Assembly: GCA_001598975.1 (NCBI GenBank)
Contig: BBXU01003381.1
Coordinates: 1 to 18,261 of the forward strand
Direction: 5' to 3'
DNA length: 18,261 nucleotides
DNA from: Parachlorella kessleri
Lineage: Eukaryota; Chlorophyta; Trebouxiophyceae; Chlorellales; Chlorellaceae
Shown here: piece by piece, positions 1 to 10,508 of the stretch
Position numbering within the stretch: position 1 is the first letter of the stretch
Layout: each line of letters begins with the position of its first letter
The notes under the pieces: model-generated
Databases searched by the model: none
What the model saw: the letters and a program-made list of their open reading frames with translations, nothing else
Told to the model about the DNA's origin: nothing
Translations under genes and position numbers: made by a program

Positions 1-264
1 GGGGCAGTGCTTTGATCGGCTAGCGGTCGGGACAGCTGGGGTGTTGGGTGACTGGTTGGGCGTCAGGTGGCACAGTTGGTTCGAGGGCTTTGATGTTGTG
101 ACATGCCATTATCCCATGGGGCCCCAGCCGCTGCAGGGTGAAAACCCCCGCTTGTATGCGCACGGGCAGGTTGTTTAGCAGCCTGGGATGGCGCGGCACC
201 CAGCCTCCCGCCTCTGGCACCCACGGCTGCCCTAAGCAATGCACCGCCTCGCTTCCCCCTGCAG
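1..264 (+). other. 3' part of an intron of the nucleoporin gene
   Basis: No coiled-coil-like reading frame is visible here. The stretch ends in a pyrimidine-rich tract and a clean acceptor (ccccctgcag) directly before the first exon at 265, which opens in phase 0. I take all of it to be intron. The upstream exon lies outside the window. Confidence 0.6.
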
Positions 265-3200
265 GTGCAGCGCAGCGGGCGTGAGCTGGGCGAGGCGCAG
301 CGCGACCTGGCCACCGCCCGCAGCCGGGCGGAGGCGGCGGTCAGGGCAGCTGACCTGGCGCAGAGCAGCGCGCAGCAGAGCGTGGAGAAGCTGGAGGAGG
401 AGGTGGGTAGCGTCTCGCCGCCATGCCCAGGGGAGGGCTGGGCGACTACTTTCTGCGTGCTTATGCCTGGTCATTAGTCCCGTACTGGGGTGGAGAGAGG
501 AGAAACTTGTGTTCTCCCACTCTTCATAGCACAAGCCTAGCGTGGCCTTGGCACCCGAGTGACAGGTTGTCGCCCGGGTCCCCCCCCTCTGCCACAGGTG
601 CGCCAGCTGCGCGAGTCGCTGTCTGGCGCCCAGCAGCGCGCCACGGGCGCGGAGGCCAAGGTGGAGCTGCTGCAGGAGGCGGTGCGCAAGGCGGAGGAGC
701 GCGCGGCCAGGCTGGAGATGGAGCGCAACTCCAGGCAGCAGCCGCAGCAGGGGGCAGGTAGGGGTGGGGATGTGCGTAGGGCAGCTGCGCTGATTGACAG
801 TGCTAGTGGCACATTGAAATTGGTTGTGCAGCTTGGCCACGTGTCAAGCATGGCGACTGTAACTTGTGGGGATGGGCAGTTGTCTGGGTCATTGGGTTGG
901 CTGGTCTGGGCGGACGCACGCTTTGTTCAATTGGCCTACGCCCCTCGCCTATCCAAGCTGCTTCCCACATCCCATGAGTGCTCGGTGTGACAGACCGCCC
1001 CGCTGCCCGCCCTGCAGCCGCTTCCGGCGATGGCAGCGGCGCCCCCGCGGGCGGCAGCAGCGAGGCTGAGCTGGCCGCGGAGGTGAAGGTGCTGCGCGAG
1101 GAGCTGGCGGCAGCGCAGGAGGCTGCGGCTGCTGCCACCGGTCACGCCAAGCAGTTTGAGCTGCTGGCGCGCACGAGCGAGGAGGCGTTCCACTCCATCC
1201 AGGCGGACCACAACAAGTTCAAGGAGGAGGCGCACGCCAGGTGTGCGGGCCCTGCCGGGTAGCGGTGGGGGCAGCGGCGTGGAACTGCCGTGCGAGGCTG
1301 CAGGAGCGTGGGAGGGTTTCCACCAGCCGCCTGCTTTTGGCAGCCTAGCCGACACCACATCGCCACCTGGGAGAGAGCAGCAACCTAGGCAGGCCCTCAA
1401 GTGGGTGGGTGTTTGGTCCTGCAGCTGTGTTGCCTTGGCTGCCCCAGCTTGCCAGCAGCCATGTACCTGTGGGCATGCTCCTGCCTGTGCGTGCGCGCGT
1501 TCAGGTACGCCAGCGCCGCGGAGGAGGTTGAGCGTCTGCGGTCTGAGCTGGGCGCCAAGGAGGGCGAGGTGCGGGATGCGCGGCAGGCGGAGCAGGAGTT
1601 TGCGGCCGAGATTGAGCGCCAGGAGCAGGAGTGGGCCAGGGAGCGCCAGCAGCTCAAGGTGGGTGGGTGGGCGGGGCTTGAGCGGGGCTTGCTTTATAGG
1701 GTGGGGAGCGGGCTGGGCTGGTTGGCCACCTGGCTTACCTGTGGGCTGCCCTCCCTGGCTGGGGCTGCCGTCCGCTTCACCAGCTCTGTGCCCAAGCAAC
1801 TGCGAAACCCGATTACGTAGCACAGGTTCTTGGTTGGGCATGAGATCTTGACGGCTGGTGAGCTGTGCTGTTCCAGGCTGAGGCGGAGGCGGCCCAGCGT
1901 GACAGCGAGGCCCAGGCCGCCCAGGCCAGCAGGCTGCGCGAGGAGGTGGACCTCCTGCGCAAGCAGGTGGGTGGGGAAGGGGGCATACTGGGGCTGGGCT
2001 GTCTGCAGGGTTAATCAGCTGCTGTGCGTTGGCTGGCCTCAGTCATCCGCTGTGCCTATCCGCCGGGCCTCCCTGCTGAGCGTGGCAAGGGGCTGGGTGC
2101 CAGGGCTTGTGGTAAATGCCGAGAATGGTGCTGGTGGAGCTGTCCAGTTGCTGATTGGTGCATGAACACAGCAGCTGGCGGACAAGTATGTGAAGCTGGG
2201 CTGGATGCTGAGCCAAGGCGACAAGCTCCCTGGACTCCAGGACCCCTCCAGAGTGATAGCGATGTTAAATGCTAGGACCAAGATGGGTGCTAGGACGCAA
2301 CCCTTGATTGAGCAAGCTGCGGTTGTGGTGGCCCCCTGCCCTCCTGCAGTACGAGGACGCCAAGCGCCACTACGACCACGAAGTGATGCAGCATGGCGAT
2401 GCCCTGAAGCGCTATGCTGCCCTGGACAGCGCCCATAGCACGTTGCAGCAGCGTCTGACCGGCATCATCCAGCAGCTGGACGAGGCCCGCATGGCTAAGG
2501 TGGGAGGGAAAGCCAGGCTGCATGGCTGAGCTTGAGGCGGGCTCTTGAGACGTGGTGTTTGGTGTGGGGCAGGGAATCTGCTCTGGGATGTTCCCATGAT
2601 GGCTCAACAGCTTTCTGCGCATGGTCCTGAGGTCTACTATAGGGCTGTTCCTTTTATATGCTACCTGCGTGTACACTCGCTGCCAGCCCAGTGTGGTTAG
2701 CCAGCTTCATGTTGCAGCCAGCATGGGGCTGGGACTTCCCCAAGACCCAGGGTGAGGCGGGAAGGATGCAGGCGTGCCCTGCTGGCGAAGGGCGCATGTA
2801 GCATTGTCCACGAAGGAGGTGGTGACTGGCAGCACATGCGTAACATTGCTGCCCACCCCCACCTGGCGGAGTCTTGCCCGTGTATGGACCATGTGTGTGA
2901 CCTCGGTGGCATGATGTGCGGTACTGTGCAGAGCCAGGCGGAGTCGGAGTGGGAAGCGCAGCGCAGCCGGCTGCAGCAGAGTGTGTTGGAGGGGGAGCGC
3001 AAGGTCAGGCAGCTGGCGGAGCAGCGGGATGCGCTGCAGCGCCAGCTAGAGAAGGCGGCGGCAGAGGCCCCCGGGGAAGGTGCGTGCCTGCCTGGCTGCC
3101 TGGCTGGATATGCTGCCCAGTTGGGCATTGGTGTAGCTGTTTTGAAGGTGCCCTTGGCTGCCCTGGCTATGCAATTGTGCTTGTCGGCCCACTGGCCTAC

Positions 3201-6200
3201 CCTCAAACCTGGCGTGCCTAGGTTCTTGCTAAGCCTCTGCAACTTTGGTGGCCATGCTCGAATATCTGGCACGACGGGCATGCCGTCCCAGGCCTCGCCT
3301 GCTGATCCCCCCAGGTCTTGCTGGCTGCAGGCGGCGGCGACTATGCGGAGCCGCTGCGCCTGCTGCGCCAGGAGCGGGAGGCCCTGGAGATCCAGCTGCA
3401 GCTCACGGAAAGGGAGAACGCGCGCCTGCGCCAGGTGGGCCCCTGCACACTCCCCTACAGTCCCTTTGTCCCAGGGTCCAAGGCTGATGAGCCAGGCGGA
3501 AGACCCGTGGGCAGACGCAATCGCTGCACAGCCCAAAACAACCCTGCTCTGTCGGCATCCAGCCAGTACGTTAATGCCAGTTAATAGTAAACCCGACCAC
3601 CTCTCCCCCTGCCTCCTCCGTCTGCCCCAGGAGGCCGCTATGGCGCGCCAGGCTGCGGAGGAGGCCCGAGCGCAGCTGTCCACCGAGACGGAGCGCGCCC
3701 GCAGTGCGGTGCGTGCGGAGCAGGACCAGGCGGCACTGGTGCAGAAGCTGGAGCAGTTCAACCTGCTCAGGGAGAGCAACGCGCAGCTCAGGTGAGCAAG
3801 CTCTTATGGGTTGCTTTGCGGTGCTCAGCTCAGGGGGTTGATGGTAGGATTTGGGAAAACGAATCAGTGTGGTATGTACCCCTTGCGGCTCGTGGTATCT
3901 TCACCTGACGGCCTACGGTTCTCGATCACTAAGCAAGGCCTCGTCAGGAGTGGCTGCTGAGCCAGCTGGGAGGGACAAAGTAGTTGGTTGCTGTCAACTC
4001 CACCGCCGTTGGGATCACTGGGTTGTCTGGCTGCCGTTGCAGTATGATGCTGGTGTCTGCTGACGGTGGCAGCAGCCGCCCTCCTATCTTCTGTGCCTGT
4101 CCCCTACCGTGGCTGCCTCTCCCCAACCCTGCTCCCCTGCCCCCACAACCGTCCCCAGGAGCGAGGTTGGCAAGGCGGGCGAGCAGCTGCGCGAGACCCA
4201 GAGCAAGCTGCGCGACGCGGAGGCGCAGCTGGCCCCGCTGCAGCGGCGCATCCTGGGGCTGGAGGCGGACAAGGAGTCGGCGGCGCAGGAGCTGGCCATC
4301 ATGCGGGAGCAGCAGGTGGGGGCGGGCGAGCGGGTGTGGTGGAGCCGCTGCATTGTGGGCAGCGGTTGGGTGGGTGGGGGGGGGGTGTCAGGCTGGGGGT
4401 GCGAATTAGTGGCAGCGAACTAGTAGAGCTGGGTGGCACGGCAGTACGGACATGCCCGTCAACTCAGGTCGCTCTGTGCTTGAGCAGGGACTCGCTGGCA
4501 GGCTGCATGAGACGACATGGATGCTGGGCATGCCCATCTCAGGTGTGGCTACCCGTGAGCACACGGTGTTTGTGCTGCTTGTTGCTGAGGGTGGTGTTGG
4601 CGGGGTGCTGGTTGCAGGAGCGGTGGCAGCAGCGTGCGCAGCAGGTGATGCAGCGCTTTGACTCGGTGGACAAGCACGAGCATGAGCGGGTCGTGGCGGA
4701 GCTCAAGGTGGGTCCAGGGGGTGGCTGGCGGGGGAGGCCTGAGGCAGTTGGTGACAGAGGTCTGCCCTGGCCGGGCCTCCGCAAGCTGGGTGGTGTAGGG
4801 AGGTAAGGACTGTTGAGCCGCTCTGCAGCACCTGGTGTGGGTCTCGCTATGCACACTGCAAGCTGGTCAGAGCGTGGCACGAGACAAGGAATCTAAAAGC
4901 CAGCTGCTACCACCCAGCCCCTGCTGCGCGACCTCCTCCCCCACCCTCCCACTACACCCCACCCCACCCCACAAGGGTGATGAGAAGTACAGCCCGTCTC
5001 CTGCCAAGCCTGGCTTCTTACTGTTGGTTGCCCTGGCCGAGTATTGTCTGTGACTACCTGTGCTATTAGAAGAGGCATGCCCTGCACGTGCCTGCCTGCC
5101 TGCAGGAGGCGCAGGAGGCGGTGCGTGTGAGCGAGGAGGCTGCCCGGGAGCGACAGGCCCAGCTGGCAGCCCTGGAGCAGCAGCTGTCGTTGGAGAGGGC
5201 GCGCGCCACACAGCTGCAGGTGAGGGGTTGCCCGGCGGTGGTTGTTGTAGGCGCGCACCCTTGTCGAGCCACAGGACGCAGAGGATGTGCGAGTGCTGCC
5301 AGGTGGGTGGAGCTACCGGCTTCCCGCCCAGCAGCACCACTGGGCAAGGAAGTTGAGCCAGTGGGTGGTCTTTTGGGCCGTAAGCGGGAGGCCAATTTGA
5401 CATGCAGGGGTTGAGGGTGGGACGTCACCTCGTTTTGTTCGATCCACATGCTGCTGTGCTCAGCGTGCTGTGCCCGCTTTGCCCTGCAGCGCCAGCACGA
5501 GGAGCTGGGCAAGGAGAACCAGGGCAGCCAGGAGGCGCTGAGAGCGGCACAGCAGGAACTGGAGGCGGCCAAGGTAGGGAGGGAGGGCCATGCGTGTGGT
5601 TCCCGCCAATGGAGCATGGCAGCGAGGGAGTAGGGTAACTGCCTGGTAGCCCACCTCCGGGCCCAGCAGTTGCTTGGCCGGTCGCGTTCTTAAGAGGTCC
5701 ATGGTAGCCAGCTGGGGGGAGCTGATTTGGGTGCTGTCTGTAGCCCTGAGCGGGCGTATCCCGATACGGTCCCTGGAAGTGGTGATGCAAGCAACCGCGC
5801 CGCCCTGCCTTGAACGTGTGTGTGCCTGTTACGGCTCCTGCCCCAGGCGGATGCCGAGAAGCAGAAGCGGCAGCGGATCGGGCTGTGGAAGCGGGTGGTG
5901 GACACCTGCAACAAGGACAAGCTGCCGCCGGAGCGGTGGTCGGCGGTGCAGGCCGGCAAGGAGCGGCGGTTGGCGGAGCTGGAGGAGCGGGTCAAGGCAC
6001 TGGAGGGGCAGCAGGAGGTAGGTGGGACAGGGGGTGGGCAGGGCAGGGGCGTGCCTTTGCACAGTCTGACTTGTCTTGTGACAGCAATGTAGCAGCACCC
6101 ATTGATGCCGCAGTATAAGAGTTGAGGCACACTATTGTGGCTCCACCAAGCCGGAAGGCAGGCAGGCACTCATCGCAGCAACCTGGGGAGGAATGTGAAC

Positions 6201-9200
6201 ACTAGGTATGCACGGAAGCTGAATAGTAAATAGAAATGCTGCAGCTGCGGACGCAGTGCGGCTTTGAAGAATGGGTCGTCAGATGCACCTGTATTGCACT
6301 CAACCGTCCTGACCTTTGCTGGATGTTGCTGTGGCCAGGGTTCTGCATCAGCTGCGGCGGCTGAGGGGGCCACCCTGCGTGCCCAGATCAGCCAGTTGGA
6401 GAGCGAGCTGGCGAGGGCCAAGGAGATTGCAGAGAAGGCCAGAGCTTTGGAAGCCAGGGCCAGGGCCCTTGCGCTAGATGGCCGTGAGTAATCATTTGTA
6501 CAGGCTGGTGGCTGAGAGCTTGCACTCCATGACTGTTCAAGGCCTTTCAGCACGCACTGCTGCTCTGCCTTCTTGGCTGAGTAGGGCGTTGGAAGTGATT
6601 GGAACGCTGCTGAAGTAGCTGTGCTTGGGGGCAGATAAGTAGAACCTTCCCAGCCGACCTTTGAGAGATGCTGCGCCTTGGTCCCTTAAACATGTTGTAG
6701 AGAAGAAGGCGCTAGCGAGGAGTCAACAGCAGACAAAGGAGCTGGAAGAGGCGAGGGCAGCCTTGAGCCAGGCGCAATCCGAGTGCGAGGAGCTGAGGAA
6801 GCGGGTGGAGGTGTTGCAAAGGGAGAAGGCGGAGCTGACACTGCGCCTACAGGTAGGCGAGGGCTGCGGTTGGTGCATTTTGTTTTACTGGTTGCTTTGC
6901 AATTCAGGAGATATTTGTGTGCAACATACCCCACCAATCCTGGAGGTGCCGGCTGCATGTCACGGCTGTGCGGTGGCGTGTGCTAAGGGTGTCACACTTG
7001 CATGGTGGCACCCTCACCTGACAAGGGTGCACTGCTAACTTGCCATCCCGTAACATCAGCTGATTGGTTTGGGCTGAATTTGGAGGAGGCTGCATGTCAT
7101 TCGCAGGCCTTACAGGAGGACCTCAAGCGCCGGGCGGCAGCGGTGGCGGCCAGCACAGGACCAGCTGCCGCCGCCCGCGTGCTGCACGCCGCTGGCCCTG
7201 CCGAGGCCCGGCGCGAGCTGGAGGGCATTCGAGCCCAGGCCCTCGCAGATCAGCGTAGCAAGCTGGAGTCCAAGCGCAAGCTGGACCAGCCGGCCGCCAG
7301 GCAGGAGGGCCCCCCAGCGACGGCGGTGGTGGCCGTGGAGGTGCTAGGCTTGGGCCAGGCAGCAGGTAGGCATGCTGAGGCCTGATAATAGTGAGCCCAA
7401 CACGCAAGCGTGGCGCTGTTCGGATCATGTTGCAGAACTATCCTCAGGACGACTAAACACTGGCCTGGTGTACTTGCCCGAAGTGCTTTGTCTAGCGTGT
7501 TGTCAACTTGTTGGACAGCACCCTATGCCTGCGGCTGGTGTTGGTAGGCTTGGCCCTCAAGACCTTGCTACTCTCTTTTAACCTGGCAGTAAGTGTAGCA
7601 TAGAGTAGCATAGGGTGTGATGACTTGCGATTGGCCCAGCCGTGCAGGCGGCCTCATCTTGTACCCGATGTTCCCGGGTGCAGGTGGCGAGGCAGCAGAG
7701 GAGGGTGAGGCGCCCCCGCCCACAAAGCGCAGCCGGCTGGCCACAGACGCCAGCGCCACCCCCGCCAGCCCTGCAGAGGCAGCGGAGGGGCCGGGGGAGG
7801 AGGGCCAGCCGCCTGGGGAGGAGCAGCCTGGAGGCGAGCAGCCAGATACGGCGCCGGACGAGCAGCAGGAGGAGCCGCAAGGGGAGCAGCAGGAAGAGGA
7901 AGAGGAGGAGGAGGGGGCCGAGGAGGGGGCCGCGCCCGTGGATGCTGACATGGAGGCTGACCAGGTGGGTGCGGGTGGGTGGGAGGGCATGATTCTTGGT
8001 ATGTGGAATCGGTCAGCGGTTGGTGAGCATATGTCTTGCCAAAGCCTTCTCTGCATGATCTGCTCCACACATTGGCTGGCCTATGCAAGGAGTACCTACG
8101 GTAGTGCAAGGCCGTTGCAGGGCAAGTATTTTGTGGAATAATCTGGCAGCAGTACCAGTAGACGTGCCAAGATTGAGCTTGCCACGGTTGAACCCGCGAA
8201 CCTTGACTTTCCTTCTTATGTATTCCTGGCAGGAGGAGGGCGAGGGTGGCGCTGCTGAGATGGATGAGGGGCACGGTGCTGAGGAAGGAGATGGAGAGGA
8301 GATAGAGCAGCAGGATGGCACAGGTGTGTATGTGGTTTACCCTGAGGGCACGGCCGTATTCGTGCCTATGGCACATGCCACAAAACCAACCGGAGCCTCG
8401 CCCCCCTACACCTGATGAAAGCTGCCTGTCCGTTTACGAAATTCAAACCGGCGTGGTGTGCAAGTCACACATGTGGCTTGGGAGGTCCACCGACAAGGTG
8501 GAGCTCGGCCTGACACTGATCCTGTTTGAACAGTAAGTTGACAGTAGCATCCCTCCATCTTAAACATCAATGCCTCGGTGCAGCGAGGCTCGAGGGCCAG
8601 TACGATGAGGACGGCGATGGTGGGCAGCAGGAGGAGCAGCAGCAGGCCGCGCCAGCCGAGGAGGAGCAGCAGCCCACTGATGAGGTGGACGTTGCGGAAG
8701 GCGGGGAGGAGGAGCTGGCAGATACAGCACAAGGTGCCCCTGAGGCGCAACCTGGGGAGAGCCAGCCAGGTAGGTCGGGCAGGCCGCGTGGCTGTTGCCT
8801 CCTAGTCTTGATGCTGGCCTTCGATGGCATTGGCTCCCCGTCCCGGGATCCAGGGTGCACCAGTGAGGTGCAAGTGGCACATGCAACCGTCACTCTCACT
8901 TCCTTGCAGCTGGGCTGCGGGTATCAGGAGGAACATTGTGCTGGAAGTCAGGTTTTGAAGCGGGGCCAAAGCGTGGGCATGACGGCCCAGTTGGGCGTGC
9001 CCCTTGGCCTGCTATGGGGGTCAAAAAGTTATTGCAGTTGAACCATGCTTGTTGGGGCTATCGTGGTTGGTGTCGGGAGTCCTTGCAGTGGCCATGATAT
9101 GAGTGCAGCCTAGCACCTCTTTGGTTCTGCCACACGCAGGCGCGAGAGCCGATGCGGCAGAGGGCGACGTGGGAACAGTGCCAAACGTTGCAGCGGATTT

Positions 9201-10508
9201 TATAGCCGACCAAGGCCAGGCAACCATTGAGCCTATCCATGCAAGTGAACCATTGCCAGTAGCGGAACCTGCGGCTATGATAGCAGTCGCAGAGGTTAGC
9301 GACACCGCAGTGGCAGCCCCAGCAATAGAAGCACCCCGTGCGGAGGCCACAGAGGTTGGCGCCACTGCAACGGCAGCCCCAGCAATAGAAGCACCCCGCG
9401 CGGAGACCGCTGAGGAGCAAGCAGGTGTGGTCAAGCATTGGCCTCTTGTTACCACTATGGTGCCGCGTCTGATTGAGAAGAGTATATATACCAGGGGAGG
9501 ATTTTGCGCACATCAACACTTTACCAGTGGAAGTTATGCCCAAACCGAAAACAATGTGCTACTATGTGTTCCATGCAAGGAAATGGTCCCGATTGCTACA
9601 TTTCAGAACTTATGGTTTTTGCTTGTCTGATGAAGGTGTTCTGCCATTGTGACATACGCGGCTGGCACAACCTCTGTGAAGTGTCTCACAACAATCAATG
9701 TAGACCTTGCAGACGGGGAGGACATGTTTGAGACGGACATGGAGGGTGATGGGGACTTTGAAGACATGGAGGAAGCGGGGGCAGAGGAAGGGGAAGTAGG
9801 TGCAGCGGGAGCAATATCAGCACACCAGCCTTCCTCCGCACATGCAGCTGCCAGTCTTGACCAGCCTAACGCAGGCCAGCTGGAGGCTGGGCAAGCGGCT
9901 GGAGCAGCTGGGCAGCCTTCTGCTGCTGACCAGGAAGAGGAGGAGGGCAGGGTGGTCAGGGCTGCTCTCGGGCAGGGTGATGGCGAGGACGAGATGGCTG
10001 GTCAGCAGGCAGGGGAGGGGGCAGAGGGCGAAGGAGCACACTCTGAGCAGACGGCGGCGGGGTCGGCGCGAAACAAGCGGCGGGCAGCTATCTTGTGGGC
10101 ACCTCAACCAAGTGATGCCATTGCCAAACCAGGTCAGAGTGGAGAAAGTATTGCATTTGTATTGTTGGCCGTGAAGGTGGGCTGATTTAAGATGGAAATG
10201 CATGTGACAGGAAGGGGTCAGACAACAGTGTGGCGGGTGCCAGGTGCGTCAAAAAGCAGGCAGAATTAGAAAGGGGAGGACTGATTTGGTTTAGCTTCTA
10301 CGCTGGCCATTTAGTCTATATCTAATGTAGTATGAGGAATGATGTCTGTGATCATGGGTAGCCTAGACCGTGTTTATTACAACCTGCTGGGTGTTAGCAC
10401 CGCTGGAGCATGCTGCTTTCAGGGCGAGGTGCGGGACGCGCGCGGACGCCAGGACAAGCGAAACCTGCACCAGGAAGGGGCAAGGGAGGCCCAGCACAGC
10501 GGCACTAA
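265..10508 (+). CDS. TPR/Mlp1/NUA-like nuclear basket nucleoporin (3' part, 23 exons)
   Basis: This protein family forms the filaments of the nuclear pore basket and works in mRNA export, mRNA quality control and, in plants, anchoring of a SUMO protease. Exons: 265-402, 598-757, 1018-1240, 1505-1658, 1877-1966, 2350-2499, 2932-3079, 3331-3434, 3631-3791, 4159-4315, 4618-4707, 5106-5219, 5490-5573, 5847-6017, 6339-6483, 6701-6852, 7107-7365, 7684-7964, 8233-8323, 8584-8769, 9140-9424, 9713-10132, 10423-10508. All introns are GT-AG, all phases agree, and the sum is 3849 nt (1282 codons plus TAA). Residues 1-750 are almost continuous Glu/Gln/Ala/Leu/Arg coiled coil. Residues 830-1250 are acidic and low complexity, and the end is Gly/Arg/Pro-rich. 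Family-specific phrases include HAKQFELLARTSEEAF, YEDAKRHYDHEVMQHG, SEWEAQRSRLQQ, FNLLRESNAQLR and RWQQRAQQVMQRFDSVD. Family members are about 2000 residues long, so the N-terminal part lies before this window. Identity is confident; individual splice sites are inferred without transcripts. Confidence 0.85.
1018..3079 (+). other. TPR/MLP1/MLP2-like conserved coiled-coil block (exons 3-7)
   Basis: These exons code for about residues 100-354 of the visible protein and match the block that defines the TPR/Mlp/NUA family (Pfam TPR/MLP1/MLP2-like). Landmarks in order: an His-x3-Phe phrase with a following Phe-His-Ser-Ile at residues 142-165, matching the family's 'H-x-x-x-Y...' segment; the Tyr-Glu...His-Glu-Val-x-x-His phrase at about 256-270, which corresponds to 'YERELxxHA' in animal TPR; and the Ser-x-Trp-Glu-x-x-Arg segment at about 308-318, corresponding to 'SWEEQR'. 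The order and spacing agree with the family. Exon 6 is joined directly to exon 5 (intron 1967-2349), because this is the only in-phase join that preserves the YEDAKRHY phrase. Confidence 0.85.
3331..4707 (+). other. Plant-NUA-like coiled coil with LLRESN and RWKxR-type motifs (exons 8-11)
   Basis: Exon 8 encodes a segment corresponding to the 'LRREKEIAE...' stretch of plant NUA (here LRLLRQEREALEIQLQL). Exon 9 ends with FNLLRESNAQLR, very close to the plant phrase NLLRESNxQLR. Exon 11 (4618-4707) encodes ERWQQRAQQVMQRFDSVD, corresponding to the RWKxR...L...KNID motif found in both plant and animal family members. The three motifs in this order make the assignment specific to this nucleoporin rather than to coiled-coil proteins in general. 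Confidence 0.8.
7684..10132 (+). other. Acidic, disordered C-terminal tail of the nucleoporin (exons 18-22)
   Basis: Residues about 834-1254 are rich in Glu, Gln, Ala, Pro and Gly, including a run of seven Glu in exon 18. Exon 18 opens with a Lys-Arg-Ser-Arg cluster (PPPTKRSRL), a candidate basic nuclear localisation signal. Exon 22 ends with a second basic cluster (ARNKRRA). An acidic unstructured tail after the coiled coil is typical of TPR, Mlp1 and NUA. The tail's codon bias is weaker than in the coiled coil, as expected of fast-evolving low-complexity sequence. Confidence 0.75.
9291..9410 (+). repeat. 60-bp in-frame tandem duplication in exon 21
   Basis: Unit 1 is 9291-9350 and unit 2 is 9351-9410. 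They differ at only a few bases and share the identical stretch coding for AAPAIEAPRAE. The 60-bp period keeps the frame, so the protein carries two 20-residue Ala/Pro/Glu-rich repeats in its acidic tail. It lies entirely within the proposed exon. Confidence 0.9.
10423..10508 (+). other. Terminal coding exon with Gly/Arg/Pro-rich C-terminus and TAA stop
   Basis: After the acceptor at 10421-10422 (ctgctttcag), the phase carried from exon 22 opens a short frame beginning GRGAGRARTPGQAKP and ending GGPAQRH, then TAA at 10506-10508. A Gly/Arg-rich end is common in this family and supports this frame over the two others, which code for unremarkable sequence. The weak point is the preceding donor (gtcaga at 10133), which departs from the other donors in the gene. 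Confidence 0.6.

Noticed and set aside
936..1841. 301-codon open frame on the - strand
   Set aside because: It overlaps exons 3 and 4 of the nucleoporin gene in antisense and has no family motif. Long antisense frames are expected opposite GC-rich coiled-coil codons.
2172..2240. Possible extra exon (cag ctg gcg gac aag ...) between exons 5 and 6
   Set aside because: It has an acceptor-like acacag, but its only good donor (gtatgt) leaves the wrong phase for the conserved exon 6 frame. The direct join of exon 5 to exon 6 is in phase.
2752..3795. 347-codon + strand frame read as one exon
   Set aside because: It runs through exons 7 and 9 in frame but crosses two introns, and it reads exon 8 (3331-3434) in the wrong frame. 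Splicing at 3079/3331 and 3434/3631 recovers the conserved sequence instead.
4978..4984. C-box-like GTGATGA in an intron, possible C/D snoRNA
   Set aside because: No D box (CTGA) at suitable distance and no terminal stem were found.
7654..8376. 240-codon - strand frame opposite the acidic tail
   Set aside because: The Pro/Leu-rich reading is the antisense of Glu/Gln/Gly codons in exons 18 and 19 and is explained by them.
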